Shown in pieces: positions 26,759 to 35,361 of a stretch of DNA of 64,000 nt. The position numbers and the translations under genes are program-made. Positions within the stretch are counted from its first letter, which is position 1. Every line of letters starts with the position of its first letter. A model generated the notes under the pieces. It was given only the letters and a program-made list of their open reading frames with translations, searched no databases and had not been told where the DNA came from. Source of the stretch: Sinorhizobium mexicanum (GTDB lineage: Bacteria; Pseudomonadota; Alphaproteobacteria; Rhizobiales; Rhizobiaceae); contig NZ_CP041238.1 of NCBI RefSeq assembly GCF_013488225.1, positions 335,501 through 399,500 of the forward strand, read 5' to 3'.

Positions 26759-27030
26759 AGCCTTTCATGGTGAACTGGAAACAATTCTGTTGGCTCAAGC
26801 GGAGCGGAATGTTTGCTCGGCTGGCGCGCGTCGTAGCCAACGCATACGGCCAAGCCGGCCGAGCAAGCAGGTCGCCCGCTTCAGCCAACCCGAAGGGCCG
26901 GGCATCTTTGCGCCAGGATCAGAGGCGATCGCCTCGGCCGTACGTGCGGGTACGACGCTCGCCAATCGCCTCTGTCCTAACGCAAACCTGCTCCGGCAGA
27001 ATGTTTCCAGTTCACCATGAAAGGCCCTAG
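26757..27030. repeat. 274-bp element with about 30-bp terminal inverted repeats (MITE-like)
   Basis: The left end (from 26757, GCCTTTCATGGTGAACTGGA...) and the right end (to 27030, CAGTTCACCATGAAAGGC) are inverted repeats of about 30 bp with one indel. The interior holds further inverted segments and no coding frame with family similarity. It fits exactly between the XRE stop codon, which it touches, and the GNAT start 3 bp away. It looks like a non-autonomous mobile or structured repeat of the Rhizobiaceae. Confidence 0.8.
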
Positions 27031-27032
27031 CC

Positions 27033-27560
27033 ATGCCTGAGATAAACATCCGTGTGCTCTGCGAAGAAGAAACCTGTGCCGCTCTGCCCGCGCTTGCCGA
27101 GATCCTTTCCGATTGCGTCGAGGGCGGCGCGTCGGTCGGGTTCATGCAGCCCTTCGCGCCGAAGGATGCCTTGCCTTTTTGGGAGGCGGTTTGCGCTTCC
27201 GTCGCGCGAGACGAAACGGTGCTGATCGTTGCCGATGTGGATGGCCGCTTGGTTGGTACCGTTCAACTCGGCATCGGCACGATGCCCAACCAGCCGCACC
27301 GCGCCGACATCAAGAAGCTGCTTGTCCGCCGGGATGCGCGCGGTCTCGGTCTCGCGCGCCGGTTGATGGAGAAAGCGGAAACCGAGGCCGTGAAGCGCAG
27401 CCGGCGCGTGCTCGTGCTCGACACCGCGACCGGTGAGCCGGCGGAGGCGATTTATGAGCGCCTGGGCTGGATGCGCGCCGGCGTCGTCCCCGATTACGCG
27501 CTGATGCCGGACGGCCGCTATTGCGGTACGACCTTCTTCTACAAGCATCTCGCGCTATAG
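27033..27560 (+). CDS. GNAT family N-acetyltransferase
   Basis: The 175-residue protein has the acetyl-CoA-binding block VRRDARGLGLARRLMEKAE (RxxGxG/A-like) and the typical late strand LVLDTATGEPAEAIYERLGW. A target is not evident; similar proteins act on amino acids or antibiotics. The start ATG at 27033 is only 3 bp after the repeat element, and the AAAGG in the repeat end is its only Shine-Dalgarno candidate. Confidence 0.87.
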   Translation: MPEINIRVLCEEETCAALPALAEILSDCVEGGASVGFMQPFAPKDALPFWEAVCASVARDETVLIVADVDGRLVGTVQLGIGTMPNQPHRADIKKLLVRRDARGLGLARRLMEKAETEAVKRSRRVLVLDTATGEPAEAIYERLGWMRAGVVPDYALMPDGRYCGTTFFYKHLAL

Positions 27561-27607
27561 AGTAGTTCCAGGCGTGCAACGGTTATCCGCCTGAAATTGC
27601 GCCGTTT

Positions 27608-28558
27608 CTAACCGGGGATGGCCGCAAGCGTCTGTTTCCACCAGGCGACGGTCTGTTCGATACCCTGCCGCAATGAGACACGGGCCTTCCAGTCGATGAG
27701 TTCCTCCGCCAAGGCGGGCGACGGGCACAGGTCGACGTCTCTCGATCTGTCGGAGGGATGGAAGTCGACAAGTGCCGGGTCGGCGCCGGTTGCAGCAAGG
27801 ATCGCCAAGGCTGTCTCACGCATCGTCGGTGCATGGCCCGAGGCGATGTTGACAATCGATCCACCACGCGCCGGCGTTTCTGAAAGACGGTGCAGGGCAT
27901 CGACCGCGTCGTCGACAAAAAGCAAATCGCGACGCTCGCTCGGGCGGCGCACAGTGAAGCGTTCACCGGCGAGACAACGTCGAATCAGTGACGGAATGAG
28001 GAACTCCTCCGATTGGGAAGGCCCGTAGATGAGTGAAAGCCGCGCCGTGACGACGGGGAAAGGAAGCCGCGGTTGCAGGGCCTCGACGTAATGTGCACCG
28101 GATACCAGTCCGGCGGCATAGGTCGTACTCGGCCTTTCTCGTTGCCACTCCGCATGCGGAGTGGGCGCTCTGCCGTAGGCTGCCAGGGACCCGGTACGAA
28201 TGAAGATCCGCGGTGCCGCACGCGCTTCGGCCGCTGCCGCGATCATCGACAAAAGACCGAGCAAATCCTCCTTGACACTCCCGAAGGCATCGCCGAGCCC
28301 CGGCTCCTCCTTACGCCTGGTCGATACGGCGAGATGAAAGACGCAATCGGGCCTTGCCTCCGCAAAGCAGCGCTGAAGCGCTTCACGATCGTCGAGGTGC
28401 AGTAGGTGAAGTTGGATCCTGTCCTGCACCGACTGAAGACGGTGCAAGCTCGTCTGAGGACGAGCCAGCACGTGGACGTCGTGCCCAGCTTGAAGACAAC
28501 GTTCGACCACATGCGACCCGATGAAGCCGCCGCCGCCAACGACCAATACGCTTCCCAT
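27608..28558 (-). CDS. NAD-dependent epimerase/dehydratase (extended SDR)
   Basis: The 316-residue protein starts MGSVLVVGGGGFIGSHVVER, the GxxGxxG dinucleotide motif of extended SDRs. It has a mid-region sugar-epimerase-like layout (FHLAVSTRRKEE, RIFIRTGSLAAYG, FVDDAVDALHRL, IVNIASGHAPTMRE). The usual YxxxK is not obvious: the expected Tyr-Lys helix reads TTYAAGLVSGAHYVEAL, without Lys at +4, so the catalytic activity may be altered. AGGGAAGG precedes the ATG at 28558. Nucleotide-sugar or related carbohydrate metabolism is the likely field. Confidence 0.85.
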   Translation of the reverse strand: MGSVLVVGGGGFIGSHVVERCLQAGHDVHVLARPQTSLHRLQSVQDRIQLHLLHLDDREALQRCFAEARPDCVFHLAVSTRRKEEPGLGDAFGSVKEDLLGLLSMIAAAAEARAAPRIFIRTGSLAAYGRAPTPHAEWQRERPSTTYAAGLVSGAHYVEALQPRLPFPVVTARLSLIYGPSQSEEFLIPSLIRRCLAGERFTVRRPSERRDLLFVDDAVDALHRLSETPARGGSIVNIASGHAPTMRETALAILAATGADPALVDFHPSDRSRDVDLCPSPALAEELIDWKARVSLRQGIEQTVAWWKQTLAAIPG

Positions 28559-28624
28559 GAGCCTTCCCTGGTTTCTCGCAGCGCCGATTATGGCCCGCCA
28601 GTTATTTTGGCGGCTTTCCGCCGC

Positions 28625-29263
28625 TCATGAAACGAAGAAGCTAGAGAGTCCTTCGCCGGCGGCAAGGGCCAGATAGGCGAGAACAGCGAAATAGACCGTT
28701 GTCGCGACGAGAAACAGATAACCAGCGGCCACCATCAGGCCGTCGCGCTGGATAATTCCGAGCGATAAGAGCAGGATCGCGATGCCGGGCAGTGTGTTCG
28801 ACAGCGGGATCAGTCCGAGCGGAAACATCAGGAGCACGCCGCCGGCCATGATCATCAGGCCGTTGAAGCGGTTCATGAAGGCGCCCTGCGTCAGGAAGCG
28901 CAGTCTCGGTCGCACGAAGCGATCGAGCTTGGAGACGAGTGCCGCACCCTTTTTGAGAGTCGGCACCAGCTTCTCGGTCTCGATCTGCCGATCAAGGATG
29001 CGTTGCGGGAGCCAAGGCAGGCGATTGAGCGTGATCGCCAGCGAGATAAGGATGATTGCCGCACCGAACACGGTGCTGACGCCCGGAATCGAAACCGGAA
29101 TCAAAAACGGCAGCGTCAGCAATGCGCAAAGCAGCAGAAAGCCTTGCTCGCCGATTCCGATCATAAGCTCGCGCAGCGTGATCGTACTGCCTCTGATCGA
29201 GGCGATCATGTCGTTCAGCGTGTCGCTGAGATTGCGTTCCGTGTCGCCGAACTCGATCGCCAT
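28625..29263 (-). CDS. exoD: ExoD family protein
   Basis: The 212-residue membrane protein has a cytoplasmic start (MAIEFGDTERNLSDTLNDMI) and four to five hydrophobic segments (LLLCALLTLPFLIPVSIPGVST, LPGIAILLLSLGIIQRDGLM). It matches ExoD, first found in Sinorhizobium meliloti through effects on exopolysaccharide, alkaline growth and nodule invasion. Its biochemical role is not settled. The start at 29263 gives the family N-terminus; an upstream ATG (29317) lies next to the RIME repeat. Confidence 0.9.
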   Translation of the reverse strand: MAIEFGDTERNLSDTLNDMIASIRGSTITLRELMIGIGEQGFLLLCALLTLPFLIPVSIPGVSTVFGAAIILISLAITLNRLPWLPQRILDRQIETEKLVPTLKKGAALVSKLDRFVRPRLRFLTQGAFMNRFNGLMIMAGGVLLMFPLGLIPLSNTLPGIAILLLSLGIIQRDGLMVAAGYLFLVATTVYFAVLAYLALAAGEGLSSFFVS

Positions 29264-29291
29264 GCTGTCGCCCCCGCTTGTCTGACCCCTT

Positions 29292-29392
29292 CCAGCGCCG
29301 TGCGTCTGAAGACGCACAAAGGTCGCTGCAAGGCTCTAATCTGCTGCATGGGTTTGTTCTTAAATCGGTTCCGATCAAGGAACCATGCAGTG
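29292..29392. repeat. RIME-type intergenic mosaic repeat, copy 4
   Basis: CCAGCGCCGTGCGTCTGAAGACGCACAAAG-like first half (arms TGCGTC/GACGCA) and second half CTGCTGCATGGGTTTGTTCTTAAATCGG...AAGGAACCATGCAGTGG. It occupies part of the 346-bp gap between exoD and the OmpA-like gene. The rest of that gap (29393-29609) has no supported gene. Confidence 0.82.
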
Positions 29393-29609
29393 GCCCATGT
29401 ACCACAGGCATGTGAAGGATCGGTTAGCGGGTGCTCTGGACAGCAATGTGGCGGAGGCCGGCCATTTTGTCAGGCTGCCGGGGCCGTTGCCGGCGTACAA
29501 CACTAAGCTGCACATTGCTGGTTGCAGCGTGAATGGAATGCCTCTTCATCTTCCTGCCTTAATCGATAGTATGAAGCAATTTCGAGCACCAATGGGGACA
29601 ATCGATTCG

Positions 29610-30275
29610 ATGATCAAGAAATGCGCCATCCTGGCCATTGCGGCCGTTTACCTTTCCGGATGCACCACTACCGATCCCTACACAGGCGAGCAGAAGATGT
29701 CGAATACGGCCGGCGGTGCACTGCTCGGCGCGGGCCTTGGTGCGGCAACCGGCCTTCTGGTCGGCGGCAGCGCCGCGGGACGACGTGATGCCGCGCTTGT
29801 CGGCGCCGGTATTGGCGCGCTCGGCGGCGGCCTTGTCGGCAACTACATGGACCAGCAGGAATCGGAACTGCGCGCCCAGTTGCAGGGCACGGGCGTGTCG
29901 GTGACGCGTGCGGGCGACCGCATCATCCTCAACATGCCGTCGAACATCACCTTTGCGACCGACCGCGACCAGGTGGTACCGGACTTTTATTCGACGCTCG
30001 ACTCGGTTGCGATCGTGTTGCGCAAGTTCAACCGGACGCTGATCGACGTCGACGGCCACACCGATTCGACCGGCAGCGCCGCCCACAACCAGGCTCTCTC
30101 CGAGCGCCGCGCAGCTTCGGTTGCCAACTTCCTCGGCGGCCGCGGCATCGACCAGCGCCGCATCTCGACCATGGGTTATGGCATGGAGCGGCCGATTGCA
30201 TCGAACGCCACCGAGGCCGGCCGTGCGCAAAACCGCCGTGTCGAAATCTCGATCGCGCCGATCAAGCAGGGCTGA
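29610..30275 (+). CDS. OmpA family outer-membrane lipoprotein (Pal/YiaD-like)
   Basis: The 221-residue protein begins with a lipoprotein signal (MIKKCAILAIAAVYLSGC, lipid-modified Cys18), then a glycine-zipper hairpin (GGALLGAGLGAATGLLVGGS, VGAGIGALGGGLVGNYM), and an OmpA peptidoglycan-binding domain (NMPSNITFATDRD, IDVDGHTDSTGSAAHNQALS, RRISTMGYGMERP, RAQNRRVEI). It would tether the outer membrane to peptidoglycan. The start at 29610 is the one that gives the lipobox. A strong terminator follows. Confidence 0.92.
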   Translation: MIKKCAILAIAAVYLSGCTTTDPYTGEQKMSNTAGGALLGAGLGAATGLLVGGSAAGRRDAALVGAGIGALGGGLVGNYMDQQESELRAQLQGTGVSVTRAGDRIILNMPSNITFATDRDQVVPDFYSTLDSVAIVLRKFNRTLIDVDGHTDSTGSAAHNQALSERRAASVANFLGGRGIDQRRISTMGYGMERPIASNATEAGRAQNRRVEISIAPIKQG

Positions 30276-30297
30276 TCCGCGCAACAACGGATAAAAC

Positions 30298-30334
30298 AAA
30301 GGGCCGCCGGCACGCCGCGCGGCCCTTTTTTTCT
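30298..30334 (+). terminator. Rho-independent terminator of the OmpA-like gene
   Basis: AAAGGGCCGC pairs with GCGGCCCTTT around a short GC-rich loop, followed by TTTTT. It starts about 22 bases after the stop codon and also faces the convergent MFS gene, so it may serve both. Confidence 0.9.
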
Positions 30335-30363
30335 GCTGCATGCCGCGGTTCGAGTTCGCGACT

Positions 30364-31812
30364 CTAATGCATTTCTTGGTTCTGCATATGTCGGTTCGCG
30401 CTTCCGCCAACCGCCCTCCGGGCAGAGACAATGCCCAAGGCCGGGGCGAGTGCGAAGAGCCCGAAGAGCCAGATCGCGGCCGAGGCGGTGCCCTCCGTCG
30501 TGCCCTCGCCTATACCGGCAAGGTTGGCTGTCATGCCGGCAAGTGCGGCGCCGAGGGATGCGGCGAAGAGCTGGATCGTCGTGATCGACGCTGCCGCCTT
30601 TTCCTCTTCGCCAGCCGGTGCGGCAGCGTAGACGGCCGTGACGATGTGCGGCCATGCGAGCCCGATGCCGAAGCCGACCGCAGCGATCCCGAGGCACAGC
30701 GGCACCGCGATCGCGGCGATGCCAGCCGAGATGATCGGCATGAAAGCGGCGATGGTCAGGAGACCGACGAGGCCGAAGAACGGGCCGGCGGTAATCGTCT
30801 TGCGCGCCCGGTGGCCCTCCCAGTGGGCGCTGGTCATCGAGCCGGCTGTCCAGCCGAGCGCCATCAGGGCGGCGATATAACCGGCAACGAGGGGAGACTG
30901 TTCGTGCAGTTCCTGCAACAGATAGGCAACGTAAATCTCCGGCTGCATGCCGATCATCGCCAATGCAATGGTGGCATAGAGCGCCGCCAGCGGCGAGCGA
31001 GGGCTGAGCGCGCCCCGCGGCAACAGTTGGGCAGCCGCGCGTCGTTCGCTGGCGATGAGCACTGCAAAGAGAACGAGCGCGGCACCGACCCCGGCGATCT
31101 GTTCGGCGGTCGCCGTAAGGGTTCCGCTCACCGACAGTACCAGGACGATGCTGACAAGAAGCGTGAGCTGCATCAGCGGCAGCGGACCGCGCGCGCCCGA
31201 GGTCGTCCGCGGCAGGGTCGAGAGGGCGAGGGTCGCGAGCACTGCAGTCAGCGGCAGCAGCGACCAGAAGGCAGACCGCCACGCGCCAAATTCGGCAAAC
31301 ACGCCGCCGACGGCCGGGCCAACGAGCGTCGCCGTGCCCCAGGTGGCGGATATGAGCCCAATAGCGCGGGCCCAGAGTGCGGCCGGGAAAACCATCCGGA
31401 TGACGCCATAGGCCAGCGCGTAAAGAAGCCCCCCGCCGAAGCCCTGAATGGAGCGGCCGGCGAGCAGCAATGCCATGCTTGGCGCCACGGCGCAGGTGAG
31501 CGAGCCAAGTCCGAAGACCAGTGCAGCGACGGCGTAGGCTCCCCCGGCGCCAGCCCGATTGAGGAGGCGCACCGAGAGCGCTGCACCGAGGATGGACGCG
31601 GCCACGAAAAGCGTCGTGCTCCAGGCATAGTAGTCGAGCCCGCCGATGTCCCGCACGATGGATGGCATGACGGTCGTGACGATGTAGATGTTGAGCGCGT
31701 GAAGCGCGACGCCGCCGCTGAGCACAAGCGAGTGGATGGCGTTTCCGCCGGAAAAAAGGGTGAACCAGCCGGCATCGGATGCGGCCGAAGCGTTCTTGGT
31801 CTTGTCGAGCAT
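30364..31812 (-). CDS. MFS transporter (DHA-type exporter)
   Basis: The 482-residue protein has about 12-14 hydrophobic segments (IHSLVLSGGVALHALNIYIVTTVMP, AAIWLFGLFALAPALGIV). DHA2-like features include IVTTVMPSIVRDIGG in TM1 and motif-C-like GPAVGGVFAEFGAWRSAFW. This suggests export of a toxic or lipophilic compound. The start at 31812 (MLDKTKNASA) lies 27 bp after the ECF sigma gene, so it probably belongs to the CMD-ECF-MFS operon. It is convergent with the OmpA-like gene. Confidence 0.88.
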   Translation of the reverse strand: MLDKTKNASAASDAGWFTLFSGGNAIHSLVLSGGVALHALNIYIVTTVMPSIVRDIGGLDYYAWSTTLFVAASILGAALSVRLLNRAGAGGAYAVAALVFGLGSLTCAVAPSMALLLAGRSIQGFGGGLLYALAYGVIRMVFPAALWARAIGLISATWGTATLVGPAVGGVFAEFGAWRSAFWSLLPLTAVLATLALSTLPRTTSGARGPLPLMQLTLLVSIVLVLSVSGTLTATAEQIAGVGAALVLFAVLIASERRAAAQLLPRGALSPRSPLAALYATIALAMIGMQPEIYVAYLLQELHEQSPLVAGYIAALMALGWTAGSMTSAHWEGHRARKTITAGPFFGLVGLLTIAAFMPIISAGIAAIAVPLCLGIAAVGFGIGLAWPHIVTAVYAAAPAGEEEKAAASITTIQLFAASLGAALAGMTANLAGIGEGTTEGTASAAIWLFGLFALAPALGIVSARRAVGGSANRHMQNQEMH

Positions 31813-31838
31813 GTGGGCCTCGTTGATCGGCAACCGTT

Positions 31839-32729
31839 TCAATGGACGGTCGCGTCGTCAAGATGAGCGAGCTTGTCCGGATTGCGGACGATGAAAATAT
31901 CGGCGACGCCGCCGTCGTTGTCGTAGCCGAACGAAACCGTTGCGGCGATATCGCCGCCTTCGCTGCGCAGGAGGATGCCGCGTCCGCCGTTGAGCTCGGC
32001 GGTTTCCCACCGGTAATGCGACCAGTATTCGGTGAGCCGCTCGGTGATGAAGGCCAAGACGGTCTCCTTGCCGGAAAGGATGCCGAGCACGGTCGCGGCC
32101 TTGCCGCCGCCATCTGCAGTGAGCTTCACGTCAGCCGACAGCAGCGCCGAAAGGCCGGCGATGTCGCCGCCTCGTATGGCGCCGTGGAAGGCTGCAAGGA
32201 GTTCCTCCTGGCGTTCGCGCGGCGTGGTATGCCGGGTCCGGACCACGCCGATATTGGATTTCGCGCGTGATACCAGCTTGCGCGTGGCGGCCTCCTGCAT
32301 GTCGAGCGTTTCGGCAATCTCGTCATAGGGTTGGCCGAAAATCTCATGCAACAGGTAGGCAGCCCGCTCCTTGGGCGTCAGCCGTTCGAGCATCAGCAGG
32401 AATGCGGTCGTGAGCGAGGAGGTGAGCGCGAGCTTCTCCTCCACGTTGTCGTCGCTTGCGGTGTGGATCGGTTCCGGCAGCCACGCACCGACATAGTCGA
32501 CGCGTTTGCGGTGCGCGGACTTGAGCAGGTCGAGGCAGCGGCGGGTGCAGGCCGTGGTGAGCCAGGCGGCCGCACTTTCGATCGCGGAATGGTCGGCCGC
32601 CTGCCATTTCAGGAACGTGTCCTGCACGGCATCCTCGGCATCGGCACGCGAACCCAGGATACGATAGGCGAGGCCGAGGAGGCGGGGTCGCGCCTCCTCG
32701 AACATGCCGCTCTTGTCGCTGCGAACCAT
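31839..32729 (-). CDS. ECF sigma factor of the ECF41 (SigJ-like) group with fused SnoaL-like domain
   Basis: The 296-residue protein has sigma region 2 (RPRLLGLAYRILGSRADAEDAVQDTFLKW) and region 4 (LTPKERAAYLLHEIFGQPYDEIAETL). Instead of an anti-sigma partner it carries a C-terminal SnoaL/NTF2-like domain of about 110 residues (AFHGAIRGGDIAGLSALLSAD...WETAELNGGRGILLR), the hallmark of ECF41 factors. In that group the extension regulates the factor itself. The gene starts one base after the CMD stop (TGACATG). A matching promoter lies upstream of the CMD gene, so the operon is probably autoactivated. Confidence 0.92.
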   Translation of the reverse strand: MVRSDKSGMFEEARPRLLGLAYRILGSRADAEDAVQDTFLKWQAADHSAIESAAAWLTTACTRRCLDLLKSAHRKRVDYVGAWLPEPIHTASDDNVEEKLALTSSLTTAFLLMLERLTPKERAAYLLHEIFGQPYDEIAETLDMQEAATRKLVSRAKSNIGVVRTRHTTPRERQEELLAAFHGAIRGGDIAGLSALLSADVKLTADGGGKAATVLGILSGKETVLAFITERLTEYWSHYRWETAELNGGRGILLRSEGGDIAATVSFGYDNDGGVADIFIVRNPDKLAHLDDATVH

Positions 32730-32730
32730 G

Positions 32731-33162
32731 TCAGTGCCTCGAAATCTGGATGCGGTTCCAAAGGTTGATCATCGCCACGGTCGAAGTGATGACGCTGATC
32801 TCGTTGTCGCTGAAGTGCGCGCGAAGCCGAGCACGCAGGCTTGCGAAATCCGTCCGGGGCTCGAGTTCTGTCAGAGCCTCGGTCCAGGCGAGGGCGGCCT
32901 TTTCGCGCTCGGAGAAATCGCCGACCTGATCCCAGACGATGATGCGGTCGAGCCGTTCGCTCGTCTCGCCGTCGGCACGGGCTTCTTTCGTATGCATCTT
33001 CACGCAGAAGCCGCAACGGTTGATCTGCGAGGCACGAAGCTGGATGAGGTGATGGATCGTGCGGTCGAGGCCGTGGCCGTCCATTTTCGTGTGCACGTCG
33101 GCAAGCGCGTCGAGCACATCCGGGATTTCCTGTTCATAGCGCACGGCTTTGATATCGGTCAT
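32731..33162 (-). CDS. Carboxymuconolactone decarboxylase-like (AhpD-fold) protein
   Basis: The 143-residue AhpD-fold protein has the peroxidase-like motif INRCGFCVKMH (Cys50, Cys53, His57) and the family end FSDNEISVITSTVAMINLWNRI. Despite the name, such proteins are usually hydroperoxide-reducing disulfide proteins. It sits directly upstream of an ECF41 sigma factor, the known signature neighbour of that group. GGAG lies in the leader before the ATG at 33162. Confidence 0.92.
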   Translation of the reverse strand: MTDIKAVRYEQEIPDVLDALADVHTKMDGHGLDRTIHHLIQLRASQINRCGFCVKMHTKEARADGETSERLDRIIVWDQVGDFSEREKAALAWTEALTELEPRTDFASLRARLRAHFSDNEISVITSTVAMINLWNRIQISRH

Positions 33163-33207
33163 GGTCTGTCTCCATCACTGGGTGTCAATTGATGCATTCG
33201 ATCAGTT

Positions 33208-33234
33208 GACGATTGACCATGGGCGCCTGTGACG
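33208..33234 (-). promoter_or_regulatory. Predicted ECF41-type promoter
   Basis: On the minus strand, CGTCACA (33234-33228) is followed after exactly 16 bases by CGTC (33211-33208). From memory, the consensus for ECF41 promoters is TGTCACA-N16-CGTC; only the first base differs. It lies 46 bases before the start codon of the CMD gene. Confidence 0.75.
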
Positions 33235-33259
33235 CGGGTTCGAAATCTTTTTCGGGAAG

Positions 33260-34312
33260 TCATCCCTTGGGCGGATAGGCGTGCTCGTTTCCGCGGAAAT
33301 CGGTAACAGTGTAGCAGCCGCCCCCTTCCGCCGCGATCGTGCTTGCGCTAACGACGGCCTTGCCGTGGCCGCCGGGGATATCGAGGATATAGGTCGGCTG
33401 GCAGAGGCCGGACACGCGACCGCGAAGCGCGGTGACGAGGGTTTGGCCCTCCTCGATCGACAGCCGGAAATGGCCGGTGCCAGGGGCGAGATCGGGGTGA
33501 TGCAGATAATAGGGCTTGATCCGCGTTTCGACGAAGGCGCGCATCAGCTCCGCAAGCACGGCCGCATCGTCGTTGACGCCCTTGAGCAGCACCGACTGGC
33601 TGACCATCACGATGCCGGCGTCGATGAGGCGGGCCGAAGCGGCGCGCGCCTCGGGCGTCAGCTCGCGCGGGTGGTTGGCATGCAGCGCCACATAAGTCGC
33701 CTTGCCGCTCGCCTTCAATGCCGCGGCGAGATCGGCGTCGACGCGCTCCGGTTCGACGACGGGTACGCGCGTGTGGAAGCGGACGATCTTGACATGGTCG
33801 ATCGCGCCGAGCCGCTCCATGATTTCGCCCAGCCGACGAGGCGAAAGCACCAGCGGATCGCCGCCGGTGAGGATCACCTCCCAGATTTCGGCATGGTCCG
33901 CAATGTAGGCGATCGCGGCGTCGAGCTCGCCAGGCGTCAACGTGCCCAGCCCCTGCGGCCCGACCATTTCGCGACGGAAACAGAAGCGGCAATAGACCGG
34001 ACACACATGTACCGCCTTGAGCAGCACGCGGTCGGGATAACGGTGAACGATCCCGGCAACCGGGCTGTGCGATCCGTCGCCGATCGGATCGGCGCGCTCT
34101 TCCGGCGTGAGCGTCAGCTCGGCTGCGTCCGGCACGAACTGCCGGGCGATGGGGTCGTCCTTGTCCTGGTGGTCGATGAGATCCGCAATTGCCGGGCTGA
34201 TCGAAACGGCGTAGCGCGACGCGACATGCGATATCGCCTCTTCGTCCGCCGGCGCGATAAGACCGGCATCCACGAGCTCACGCGCTGTTCTGATGGAGCG
34301 CTGCATCGTCAT
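33260..34312 (-). CDS. epmB: EF-P lysine 2,3-aminomutase (radical SAM, EpmB)
   Basis: The 350-residue radical-SAM enzyme has the cluster motif CPVYCRFC (Cys104, Cys108, Cys111), ILTGGDPLVLSPRRL (SAM-binding GGDP), RFHTRVPVV, and a late segment TYILDIPGGHGKA. It converts (S)-alpha-lysine to (R)-beta-lysine for attachment to EF-P. The start ATG at 34312 overlaps the epmA stop (ATGA). With epmA and the divergent efp it forms a complete beta-lysylation module; E. coli-like EpmC was not seen here. Confidence 0.93.
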   Translation of the reverse strand: MTMQRSIRTARELVDAGLIAPADEEAISHVASRYAVSISPAIADLIDHQDKDDPIARQFVPDAAELTLTPEERADPIGDGSHSPVAGIVHRYPDRVLLKAVHVCPVYCRFCFRREMVGPQGLGTLTPGELDAAIAYIADHAEIWEVILTGGDPLVLSPRRLGEIMERLGAIDHVKIVRFHTRVPVVEPERVDADLAAALKASGKATYVALHANHPRELTPEARAASARLIDAGIVMVSQSVLLKGVNDDAAVLAELMRAFVETRIKPYYLHHPDLAPGTGHFRLSIEEGQTLVTALRGRVSGLCQPTYILDIPGGHGKAVVSASTIAAEGGGCYTVTDFRGNEHAYPPKG

Positions 34313-35361
34313 GCGCTGGCCTCCGCGACCGGCGCCCAAAGCACCTGATCGATGCGCGAGGCGCCCGTCGCCAGCATCACCAGGCGATCGAAGCCGAGAG
34401 CGATGCCGCTCGCCTCGGGCATGATCGCGAGAGCCGACAGGAAGTCTTCGTCGAGAGGATAGGTTTCTCCGTAGACGCGCGCCTTCTCCGCCATTTCGAG
34501 TTCGAAGCGGCGGCGCTGCTCCGCGGCATCAGTCAGTTCGCCGAAGGCATTGGCAAGCTCGACACCGCAGGCGTAAAGCTCGAACCGTTCGGCGACGCGA
34601 CGGTCCTGTGCCGTCGGCCTGGCGAGCGCCGCCTCGGCGACCGGATATTCGTCGAGGATCGTCGGCCGGCCGAAGCCGAGATTGGGTTCGACCTTTTCCA
34701 CGAGCACGCGGCTGAAGAGGTCAGCCCAGGTGTCATCGTCGGCGACGCGCAGGCCTGAAACCCTCATCGCCGCCGCCAACTGGTCGCGATCCGTCTCGCC
34801 GTCCCCGGCGATCGAGGCGAGCAGGTCGATGCCCGCAAAGCGATCGAAGGCTTCGGCCAGCGAAAGCCGCTCGGGTTCGATAAACGGGTCCGTCGTTCTG
34901 CCTTGATAGGTGAGGGATCGTGTGCCTGTCGTCTCGGCGGCGAGCGCGAGGATTTCGCCGCAGTCGCGCATCAGCGCCTCATAGCTCTCGCCGGCGCGAT
35001 ACCATTCGAGCATGATGAATTCGGGATGGTGCAGCGGCCCGCGCTCCCGGTTGCGGTAGACATGGGCAAAACAGGCGATGCGCTTCTCTCCTGCCGCCAG
35101 CAGTTTCTTGCAGGCGAATTCCGGCGAGGTGTGGAGATAAAGCGGCTGGGCGGAGCCGTCGTGGCCGAGCGCCTGCGTTGCAAAGGCATGCAGGTGAGCC
35201 TCGTTGCCCGGCGACACCTGCAGGCTCGCCGTATCGACCTCGACGAAATCGCGCTCGTCGAAATAACGCCGCAACGCCGATTGGATCCGGTTACGCCCGA
35301 TCAGAAACGGGCGCCGGTCGGCATGGACATCCGGTGTCCACCAGGGAGAAGCATGCGGCAT
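34309..35361 (-). CDS. epmA: EF-P lysine ligase (EpmA, GenX/PoxA-type)
   Basis: The 350-residue class II lysyl-tRNA synthetase paralogue lacks the anticodon-binding domain. Motif 2 is FAHVYRNRERGPLHHPEF, with LHTSPEFACKKLLAAG before it; motif 3 is ASGIALGFDRLVML. It ligates beta-lysine to the conserved lysine of EF-P. The start is taken at 35361 (MPHASPWWTPD); an upstream in-frame start exists at 35394. It is divergent from efp (192-bp gap) and overlaps epmB. Confidence 0.93.
   Translation of the reverse strand: MPHASPWWTPDVHADRRPFLIGRNRIQSALRRYFDERDFVEVDTASLQVSPGNEAHLHAFATQALGHDGSAQPLYLHTSPEFACKKLLAAGEKRIACFAHVYRNRERGPLHHPEFIMLEWYRAGESYEALMRDCGEILALAAETTGTRSLTYQGRTTDPFIEPERLSLAEAFDRFAGIDLLASIAGDGETDRDQLAAAMRVSGLRVADDDTWADLFSRVLVEKVEPNLGFGRPTILDEYPVAEAALARPTAQDRRVAERFELYACGVELANAFGELTDAAEQRRRFELEMAEKARVYGETYPLDEDFLSALAIMPEASGIALGFDRLVMLATGASRIDQVLWAPVAEASA

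Noticed and set aside
30176..32113. 645-codon frame overlapping the OmpA-like gene end, MFS exporter and sigma gene
   Set aside because: Arg-rich translation in a different frame of three well-supported genes.
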